Positions 1 through 4,861 of a stretch of DNA of 5,473 nt are shown here, piece after piece. This stretch comes from an uncultured Clostridia bacterium. GTDB lineage: Bacteria > Bacillota > Clostridia > Christensenellales > Aristaeellaceae. Location: contig CANQGC010000206.1 of the NCBI GenBank assembly GCA_947600345.1, positions 1 to 5,473 on the forward strand. The letters are read 5' to 3'. Made by a program: the position numbers and the translations under genes. Numbering within the stretch: position 1 is the first letter of the stretch; every line of letters starts with the position of its first letter. The notes under the pieces were generated by a model. That model searched no databases and had not been told where the DNA came from. It saw nothing but the letters and a program-made list of their open reading frames with translations.

Positions 1-1473
1 AAATTTGTGCTGGGCATCGACCAGAGCACCCAGGGCACCAAGGCGCTGCTGTTCGACGAGCAGGGCGCGCTGATCTGCCGCGCGGATCGGCCCCACCGCC
101 AGATCATCGACGACAAGGGCTGGGTGGAGCACGACCTGAACGAGATCTACGCCAACACGCTGCAGGTCGTCAAGGACGTCGTGGCAAAGGCGGGCATCGA
201 CAAGGCGGACATCGCGGCGCTGGGCATCAGCAACCAGCGCGAGACCTCCGCCTGCTGGGATCGCAAAACCGGCGAGCCGCTGTACAACGCCATCGTCTGG
301 CAGTGCGCGCGCGGCGCGGCCATCTGCGAGGAGCTGGAGAAGCGCGGCTGCGCGGAGATGGTGCGCCGGAAGACCGGCATCCAGCTCTCGCCCTACTTCC
401 CGGCGGCGAAGCTGGCCTGGATCTTCCGGAACGTCCCCGACGCCGCTGAGCGCGCGAAGCGGGGCGAAGTCTGTGTCGGCACCATCGACAGCTGGCTGGT
501 CTACAAGCTGACGGGCGGCGCGCGCCACCAGACCGACTACTCCAACGCCTCCCGCACGCAGCTGTTCAACATCCGGGAGCTCCGGTGGGATGAAGAACTG
601 CTCGACCTCTTCGGCATCGACCCGAGCTGCATGGCGACGGTCACCGACTCCGACGGCGACTACGGCGAGACCGACTTCGGCGGCTACCTGGAGCATCCCA
701 TCCCGATCCGCGGCGTGCTGGGCGACAGCCACGGTGCGCTCTTCGGCCAGGGCTGCCACGCGCCCGGCATGGTCAAGGCCACCTACGGCACGGGCTCGTC
801 CATCATGATGAACATCGGTACGGCGCCCGTGTTCAGCGATCTGGGTGTGGTCACGAGCCTGGCTTGGAAGATCGGCGGCAAGGTCAACTACGTGCTCGAG
901 GGCAACATCAACTACACCGGCGCGGTCATCACTTGGCTCAAGGACGACCTGAAGCTGATCTCCGGCCCGGGCGAGACCGAGGCGCTGGCCCGCGCGGCGA
1001 AGCCCGAGGATAAGACGTACCTCGTGCCGGCGTTCTCCGGCCTGGGCGCGCCCTACTGGGACAGCAAGGCGACGGCGGCCATCGTGGGCATGACGCGCAC
1101 CACAGGCAAGAACGAGGTCGTGCGCGCGGCGCTGGACTGCATCGCCTACCAGATCACCGATATCGTGCGGGCGATGGGGGAGAGCGCGGGCGTGCACATC
1201 GGCGAGCTGCGCGTGGACGGCGGCCCGACGAGGAACGGCTACCTGATGCAGCTGCAGAGCGACCTTCTGAACATCCCGGTGCGCATCCCGGATAGCGAGG
1301 AGCTCTCGGGCATCGGCGCGGCCTACGCAGCAGGCATCGCCACCGGCATGTACGACGCCAGCGTATTCAGCACACTGAAGCGCAAGTCCTACGAACCAAA
1401 CATGGACGAGCCCACCCGCGCGGCAAAGTACGCCGACTGGCAGGCCGCCGTCGCCAAGGTCCGGACAAACTGA
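1..1473 (+). CDS. FGGY-family carbohydrate/polyol kinase, glycerol-kinase-like, 5'-partial
   Basis: This gene encodes an ATP-dependent kinase of the FGGY family (sugar kinase/Hsp70/actin fold), presumably cytoplasmic. Counting from the first codon in the window, the N-terminal phosphate-binding loop is GIDQSTQGTK (5-14). NQRET (78-82), Trp100 and Tyr132 match, with identical spacing, the Arg83/Glu84/Trp103/Tyr135 glycerol-binding residues of E. coli GlpK. Asp242 in GDSHG is the expected catalytic base. The ATP-domain motifs YGTG (262-265) and DGG (406-408) follow. Total length is close to GlpK (about 500 aa). Two pocket residues differ: GlpK Gln246 and Phe270 are both serine here (243, 267), so glycerol may not be the substrate. 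The reading frame is open to base 1 and the first strand begins at once, so only one or a few codons seem to be missing; the GTG at 7 is probably internal. It is convergent with the KDG genes. The kinase fold is secure, but the substrate is unknown (a polyol or a ketose are options). Confidence 0.9.
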   Translation, partial: KFVLGIDQSTQGTKALLFDEQGALICRADRPHRQIIDDKGWVEHDLNEIYANTLQVVKDVVAKAGIDKADIAALGISNQRETSACWDRKTGEPLYNAIVWQCARGAAICEELEKRGCAEMVRRKTGIQLSPYFPAAKLAWIFRNVPDAAERAKRGEVCVGTIDSWLVYKLTGGARHQTDYSNASRTQLFNIRELRWDEELLDLFGIDPSCMATVTDSDGDYGETDFGGYLEHPIPIRGVLGDSHGALFGQGCHAPGMVKATYGTGSSIMMNIGTAPVFSDLGVVTSLAWKIGGKVNYVLEGNINYTGAVITWLKDDLKLISGPGETEALARAAKPEDKTYLVPAFSGLGAPYWDSKATAAIVGMTRTTGKNEVVRAALDCIAYQITDIVRAMGESAGVHIGELRVDGGPTRNGYLMQLQSDLLNIPVRIPDSEELSGIGAAYAAGIATGMYDASVFSTLKRKSYEPNMDEPTRAAKYADWQAAVAKVRTN

Positions 1474-1517
1474 GCGCTCCGCCGCATACTCCATCCCACC
1501 CAAAGAAAGCGCACAAC

Positions 1518-1547
1518 AAGAGGCCCCCACAAAAGCGAGGGCCTCTT
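1518..1547. terminator. GC-rich hairpin downstream of the FGGY kinase (hairpin 1)
   Basis: Arms AAGAGGCCC (1518-1526) and GGGCCTCTT (1539-1547) form a perfect 9-bp stem around a 12-nt loop, starting 44 nt after the kinase stop codon. No real U-tract follows on the plus strand (CTCTTCCC). Reading the minus strand, the tail is richer in U. It is probably a terminator, possibly bidirectional, between convergent genes; it lacks the classic U-run, so efficiency is uncertain. Confidence 0.55.
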
Positions 1548-1602
1548 CCCAAACCCAGACCATACCCCCAATCAGAAGCACAAACGCCGCAAAACCAACG
1601 CA

Positions 1603-1637
1603 GAAACCCGGCCCTCGGATCTATGGGGCCGGGTTTC
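1603..1637 (-). terminator. Perfect 12-bp hairpin, terminator-like (hairpin 2)
   Basis: GAAACCCGGCCC (1603-1614) pairs perfectly with GGGCCGGGTTTC (1626-1637) around an 11-nt loop. The A-run and T-run at the ends of the stem make it symmetrical, so it could act in either direction. The minus-strand tail starts TGCGTTGGTTTT, which is U-richer than the plus-strand tail. It aligns without gaps to hairpin 3 on the minus strand (same 35-nt length, shared TAGATC in the loop, same TGCGTT after the stem). It is probably a second, back-up terminator for the aldolase-kinase operon. Confidence 0.6.
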
Positions 1638-1675
1638 GTCGCCTCGAACAATCGCTCCATTAGGAATGAAACGCA

Positions 1676-1710
1676 GGACTCCCACCCCATGATCTACGGG
1701 GCGGGAGTCC
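1676..1710 (-). terminator. 13-bp hairpin just downstream of kdgK, probable operon terminator (hairpin 3)
   Basis: The inverted repeat pairs 1676-1688 with 1698-1710 around a 9-nt loop. On the plus strand the stem has one A/C mismatch (1684/1702). In minus-strand RNA the same position is a G-U pair, so the stem is complete only when transcribed from the kdgK side. It begins 41 nt beyond the kdgK stop codon and is followed on the minus strand by a moderately U-rich tail (TGCGTTTCATTCC). This fits an intrinsic terminator of the minus-strand operon with a weak U-tract. Confidence 0.65.
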
Positions 1711-1751
1711 GTCACCTAAGCGCGGCAGCAGATGGCCTCCGGCCCCGCCGG

Positions 1752-2774
1752 CTAGCGCTGGACGCGGCCGGAGGCGTCGCCGCCGGCGAGCTTCTCGACC
1801 TCGGCGACGGTCACGCGGTTGAAGTCGCCCTCGACGGAGTGCTTCAGCGCGCTGGCCGCCACGGCGAACTCGATGGCCGCCTGGGTGTCCTTGCCGTTCA
1901 GAAGCGCGTAGATCAGGCCGCCGCCGAAGCTGTCGCCGCCGCCCACGCGGTCCACGATGTGCAGGTGGTACTCCTTCGAGAAGCAGTAGTCCTTCCCGTC
2001 GTAGAGCATGCCCGCCCAGTCGTTGTCGTTCGCGGAGATGGACGTGCGCAGCGTAATGGCCACCTTCTCAAAGCCGAACTTGTCCGCCAGCTGCTTCGCC
2101 ACGGACTTGTAGCCTTCCTTGTTCAGCTTGCCGCCGTAGATGTCCGTGTTCTCCGCCTCGATGCCGAACACGTCCTTCGCGTCCTCCTCGTTGGAGATGC
2201 ACACGTCCACGTACTTGCAAAGCTCCGTCATCGCTTCGCGCGCCTGCGCCCGCGTCCACAGCTTGCCGCGGTAGTTCAGGTCACAGGAAATCTTCACGCC
2301 GTGCGCCTTGGCCGCAGCACAGGCCTGCTTGCAGATCTCCACCAGGTTCGGCCCCAGCGCCGGGGTGATGCCCGTGAAGTGGAACCAGTCCGCGCCCTCA
2401 AAGATCGCATCCCAGTCGAAGTCCTCGGGGCTCGCCTCCTGGATCGCCGAGTGCGCGCGGTCGTAGATGCACACGCTGCCGCGCTGGCTCGCGCCCTTCT
2501 CCAGGAAGTAGATGCCCACGCGGTCGCCGCCCCGGGCGATCATCGAGGTGTCCACGCCAAAGTAGCGCAGCGAGTTCACCGCCGCCTGGCCGATGGCGTG
2601 CTTGGGAAGCTTCGTGACGAATGCCGCGTCCATGCCGTAGTTCGCCAGCGAAACCGCGACGTTCGCCTCGCCGCCGCCAAAGGTGGCCTGCAGCTGGTCG
2701 TCCTGGAAGAAGCGATAGTAGCCGTTCGGGGCCAGGCGAAGCATAATTTCGCCGAAGGTAATGATCTTGCCCAT
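1752..2774 (-). CDS. kdgK: 2-keto-3-deoxygluconate kinase, PfkB family
   Basis: This gene encodes a 340-aa sugar kinase of the PfkB/ribokinase family, predicted to phosphorylate 2-keto-3-deoxy-D-gluconate (KDG) to KDPG with ATP in the cytoplasm. The sequence shows the N-terminal strand GEIMLRLAP (8-16), the glycine-rich substrate motif GGGEANVA (33-40), a DLNYRGKLW segment (165-173) like that of known KDG kinases, and the C-terminal PfkB signature with catalytic Asp281 inside GGGDSFGGG (278-286). The later stretch HSVEGDFNRV (312-321) is also familiar from KDG kinases. Length is slightly above the usual 310-340. The ATG at 2772-2774 has a strong AGGAGGA site (minus strand, 2783-2789) at normal spacing. 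It lies 36 nt downstream of the aldolase gene on the same strand, so the two are almost certainly co-transcribed, with the aldolase gene first. The adjacent KDPG aldolase and divergent kduI/kduD support KDG rather than fructose or ribose as substrate. Confidence 0.93.
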   Translation of the reverse strand: MGKIITFGEIMLRLAPNGYYRFFQDDQLQATFGGGEANVAVSLANYGMDAAFVTKLPKHAIGQAAVNSLRYFGVDTSMIARGGDRVGIYFLEKGASQRGSVCIYDRAHSAIQEASPEDFDWDAIFEGADWFHFTGITPALGPNLVEICKQACAAAKAHGVKISCDLNYRGKLWTRAQAREAMTELCKYVDVCISNEEDAKDVFGIEAENTDIYGGKLNKEGYKSVAKQLADKFGFEKVAITLRTSISANDNDWAGMLYDGKDYCFSKEYHLHIVDRVGGGDSFGGGLIYALLNGKDTQAAIEFAVAASALKHSVEGDFNRVTVAEVEKLAGGDASGRVQR

Positions 2775-2810
2775 AGCGTTTGTCCTCCTATACGATATGA
2801 AAGCGATGGT

Positions 2811-3773
2811 TTACTTCTGCACCAGATGAATCGCGAAGCCGCCGACCTCGCCCTCCAGGTAGATCGCCTTGATCTTGCCCTTGGCGTCCACGGACTCGGA
2901 ACCGGCCTCAAACTTCACGCCCTGGCGGCCCAGGTGATAGATGGCGCGGGCCACGCTGTTCGTGCCGATGGCGATGTGTCCCAGCTTGCCGCGACCGGGC
3001 TTCTTCATGCACTCGACCGCTGTCCCGGCAAACACAGAGCTGTTACCGACCTTGCAGTCCAGGCCGAAGATGGCGCAGAACTGGCGGGCGACCTTCTCGG
3101 CTTCCTCCGCGTTCTCGCAGTTGATGCCGATGTGGCGAAGCTCGAAGCCCAGCATGGTCTTGACGCAGTCCTTGCAGATGGCGGTGATCTCGTCCCACTT
3201 CTCGGCCTCGATCAGATCCTTCTTGACCATCCAGGTGCCGCCGCAGCAGGCGATCTGGTCGAAGGAGAGGTAGTCCATCATGTTCCTGGTGTTCACGCCG
3301 CCGGTGGGCATCCACTTGATGGTGCGGTACGGGCCCGCCAGCGCCTTCAGCTTCGCCACGCCGCCGTTCTGCTCGGCCGGGAAGAACTTGACGACCTCCA
3401 GGCCCAGGGACATGGCCTGCTCCATCTCGCCGCCGGTGGCGGTGCCGGGCAGCATCAGCGCGCCCTTGGAGATGCCGTACTTCACGGTGTCCGGGTTGAA
3501 GCCCGGCGTCACGACGAACTTGCAGCCCGCCGCGACCGCGCGGTCGAGCTGATCCTTGTTGGTCACGGTGCCGGCGCCCACGATAATCTCCGGCACCTCC
3601 GCGATGATGGCCTTGATGGCGTCCTCCGCGGCGGCGGTGCGGAAGGTGACCTCCGCGGCGGGCAGACCGCCCGCGACCAGCGCCCTGGCCAGCGGCACTG
3701 CCTTGCTGGCGTCCTCAAGCGCGATTACGGGTACAATACCGATGTTGGAAAGTTCCTGAAGAAGCGGATTCAT
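2811..3773 (-). CDS. eda: KDPG/KHG aldolase with C-terminal VOC-like domain
   Basis: This 320-aa protein is predicted to cleave 2-keto-3-deoxy-6-phosphogluconate into pyruvate and glyceraldehyde-3-phosphate, the final step of the uronate route; the family often also acts on 4-hydroxy-2-oxoglutarate. Residues 1 to about 205 are a class I aldolase TIM barrel: Glu41 and Arg45 in EVTFRT, GAGTV (66-70), Schiff-base Lys129 in VVKFFPAE and the phosphate-binding PTGGV (156-160). Typical Eda proteins end near 205-215 residues. Here about 110 more residues follow in the same frame with glyoxalase/VOC-like pattern: HIGI at 214, an acidic Glu254, HIAI at 266 and a final strand with His316. The start is the ATG at 3771-3773, 9 nt from GGAGG; the GTG at 3777-3779 would extend the ORF by two codons but lies too close to that site. 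It is the first gene of a minus-strand operon with kdgK, read from a TATAAT promoter. Confidence 0.94.
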   Translation of the reverse strand: MNPLLQELSNIGIVPVIALEDASKAVPLARALVAGGLPAAEVTFRTAAAEDAIKAIIAEVPEIIVGAGTVTNKDQLDRAVAAGCKFVVTPGFNPDTVKYGISKGALMLPGTATGGEMEQAMSLGLEVVKFFPAEQNGGVAKLKALAGPYRTIKWMPTGGVNTRNMMDYLSFDQIACCGGTWMVKKDLIEAEKWDEITAICKDCVKTMLGFELRHIGINCENAEEAEKVARQFCAIFGLDCKVGNSSVFAGTAVECMKKPGRGKLGHIAIGTNSVARAIYHLGRQGVKFEAGSESVDAKGKIKAIYLEGEVGGFAIHLVQK

Positions 3774-3780
3774 GCGCACA

Positions 3781-3789
3781 TTCCTCCTT
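3781..3789 (-). promoter_or_regulatory. Ribosome-binding site that decides the aldolase start
   Basis: The minus strand reads AAGGAGGAA here. The core GGAGG (3783-3787) is 9 nt from the ATG at 3771-3773 but only 3 nt from the GTG at 3777-3779. The spacing favours the ATG and a 320-residue protein. Confidence 0.85.
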
Positions 3790-3816
3790 CATAATTGAGT
3801 AAAACACTACATATTT

Positions 3817-3845
3817 ATTATACAACAAAATCGACCAAAACAGAA
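3817..3845 (-). promoter_or_regulatory. Promoter of the aldolase-kdgK operon
   Basis: The minus strand has a perfect TATAAT at 3822-3817. The hexamer 17 bp upstream (3845-3840, TTCTGT) is a poor -35 match, so full activity may need an activator or tolerate a weak -35. Expected transcription start is near 3810, giving a leader of about 37 nt before the aldolase ATG. The surrounding 60 bp are AT-rich in an otherwise GC-rich window. Confidence 0.6.
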
Positions 3846-3853
3846 GCTCTGTT
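3839..3853. promoter_or_regulatory. 15-bp dyad over the -35 region, candidate operator
   Basis: AACAGA-AGC-TCTGTT is a perfect 6-bp inverted repeat with a 3-bp centre. It covers the predicted -35 region of the minus-strand promoter and lies about 65 bp upstream of the plus-strand -35. This position suits a repressor of the aldolase operon, or a regulator serving both directions. The regulator family cannot be assigned; the site does not clearly resemble the enterobacterial KdgR consensus as I recall it. Confidence 0.45.
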
Positions 3854-3862
3854 CTAAAAAAA

Positions 3863-3903
3863 CTATGGCGGTTTAATGAATATTCTATGGAATAATGACG
3901 GTT
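3863..3903. promoter_or_regulatory. Repeated short words upstream of the kduI promoter
   Basis: CTATGG occurs at 3863 and 3885, exactly 22 bp apart (about two helical turns). TAATGA occurs at 3874 and 3893, and CGGTT at 3869 and 3899. TATTC-TATG-GAATA (3881-3894) is also a short inverted repeat. The block ends 15 bp before the kduI -35 hexamer, a usual place for activator binding. Each word is short, so chance is a real alternative. Confidence 0.25.
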
Positions 3904-3918
3904 GCAGCGCGGAAAGGA

Positions 3919-3947
3919 TTGACATTGCGATGCAAAACCTGTAAGCT
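3919..3947 (+). promoter_or_regulatory. Promoter of kduI-kduD
   Basis: A perfect -35 hexamer TTGACA (3919-3924) is followed after 17 bp by TAAGCT (3942-3947), a weak -10 preceded directly by TG. Start of transcription would be near 3954, leaving a leader of about 57 nt. The spacer contains the short palindrome TTGC-GAT-GCAA (3925-3935), which could be an operator between the two hexamers. The call rests on the -35 and spacing. Confidence 0.55.
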
Positions 3948-3962
3948 AAACAAAAAGATATA

Positions 3963-3979
3963 GGGCGCGCTTCGCGCCC
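3963..3979 (+). promoter_or_regulatory. GC hairpin in the kduI leader
   Basis: GGGCGCG (3963-3969) and CGCGCCC (3973-3979) form a perfect 7-bp all-G/C stem with a CTT loop. It would begin about 9 nt from the predicted 5' end of the kduI mRNA and ends 31 nt before the start codon, leaving the ribosome-binding site (around 3993-4002) free. A 5' stabilising hairpin is the simplest reading. No U-tract follows, so it is unlikely to be a terminator. Confidence 0.5.
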
Positions 3980-4010
3980 GGAATTTCGAAAGAGAGAGGG
4001 AGAACTGCCT

Positions 4011-4853
4011 ATGGATATTCGCTATTCCGCAAACCAGAGGGACGTCAAGCGCTACACCACCGAGGAGCTGCGCAGGGAATTCCTGATCGAGAATCTGTAC
4101 GTGCCGGACGAGGTCGTGGCCGTCTATAGCCACGTGGACCGCATGGTGACGCTGGGCTGCATGCCGGTGAACGAAACCGTGCCCATCGACAAGGGCATCG
4201 ACGTCTGGGCGAACTTCGGCACCCACTACTTCCTGGAGCGCCGGGAGATCGGCATATTCAACATCGGCAGCGCCGGAAAGATCTGCGTGGACGGAGAGGT
4301 CTACGAGCTGGGCTATAAGGACTGCCTCTACATCACCCGCGGCGCGAAGGAGGTGCTGTTCTCCAGCGACCATCCCGCAGCCCCGGCGAAGTTCTACATG
4401 GTCTCCGCCCCGGCGCACTGCAGCTACGAGACGCGGCTGTTGAAGATCGCCGACGCCGCCAAGAAGCCCTGCGGCGACTCCGCCACGTCCAATAAGCGCG
4501 TGATCAACCAGTTCATCCATCCCGACGTGCTGCCCACCTGCCAGCTCTCGATGGGCATGACGGTGCTGGAATCCGGCTCGGTCTGGAATACAATGCCGGC
4601 CCACACCCACGAGCGCCGCATGGAGGTGTACATGTACTTCGAGGTGCCGGAGAACGAGGTGGTCTTCCACATGATGGGCGAACCCCAGGAGACGCGCCAC
4701 ATCATCATGAAGAACGAGCAGGCGGTGATCTCGCCCTCCTGGTCGATCCACGCCGGCGCAGGCACGGCCAGCTACACGTTCATCTGGGCAATGGGCGGCG
4801 AGAATCAGGCGTTCGACGACATGGACGTGGTCCCGACCACGGAGCTGAAGTGA
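4011..4853 (+). CDS. kduI: 5-keto-4-deoxyuronate isomerase
   Basis: This 280-aa protein is a KduI-family cupin isomerase (EC 5.3.1.17). It converts 5-dehydro-4-deoxy-D-glucuronate, formed from unsaturated uronic acids after lyase cleavage of pectin or glycosaminoglycans, to 3-deoxy-D-glycero-2,5-hexodiulosonate. Length matches the E. coli enzyme (278 aa). The metal-binding set is intact: His198 and His200 in HTHERRMEVY, Glu205, and His247 in SWSIHAGAGT, each two residues later than His196/His198/Glu203/His245 of E. coli KduI. An N-terminal cupin half with NFGTHYFLERREIG (about 67-80) precedes this. The ATG has a modest purine-rich site (GAGGGAG, near 3995-4002) about 8 nt upstream. It is the first gene of a plus-strand operon with the SDR gene and is divergent from the aldolase-kdgK pair, which completes the pathway. 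The assignment is very secure; substrate origin (pectin, glycosaminoglycan or other) cannot be told from the window. Confidence 0.97.
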   Translation: MDIRYSANQRDVKRYTTEELRREFLIENLYVPDEVVAVYSHVDRMVTLGCMPVNETVPIDKGIDVWANFGTHYFLERREIGIFNIGSAGKICVDGEVYELGYKDCLYITRGAKEVLFSSDHPAAPAKFYMVSAPAHCSYETRLLKIADAAKKPCGDSATSNKRVINQFIHPDVLPTCQLSMGMTVLESGSVWNTMPAHTHERRMEVYMYFEVPENEVVFHMMGEPQETRHIIMKNEQAVISPSWSIHAGAGTASYTFIWAMGGENQAFDDMDVVPTTELK

Positions 4854-4861
4854 GGCGCGGC

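Noticed and set aside
7..9. GTG at 7 as the true start of the FGGY kinase
   Set aside because: The frame is open to base 1, the two codons before it (Lys-Phe) fit the usual start of the first strand, and no ribosome-binding site can be seen. A start just outside the window is more likely.
1603..1710. CRISPR array or transposon ends as explanation for the repeated hairpins
   Set aside because: There are only two diverged copies, no constant repeat with spacers, no target-site duplication and no transposase or cas gene in the window.
3777..3779. GTG as the aldolase start codon
   Set aside because: Only 3 nt separate it from GGAGG; the ATG six bases further in has ideal 9-nt spacing.
1623..3794. 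A 723-codon open frame on the plus strand opposite kdgK and the aldolase
   Set aside because: Its protein is a low-complexity run of Ala/Val/Leu/His/Arg/Asp with no recognisable domain. It lies exactly antisense to two well-identified genes and follows from their GC-rich third positions.
3876..3944. A 22-codon ORF (ATG at 3876, TAA at 3942) upstream of kduI, considered as a leader peptide
   Set aside because: It has no ribosome-binding site and overlaps both hexamers of the predicted kduI promoter, so it would not be on the kduI transcript. Its codons show no attenuation-like run.
3885..4751. A 288-codon open frame on the minus strand opposite kduI
   Set aside because: It is antisense to a secure kduI, His/Val/Ala/Asp-rich without motifs, and would run through the divergent promoter.
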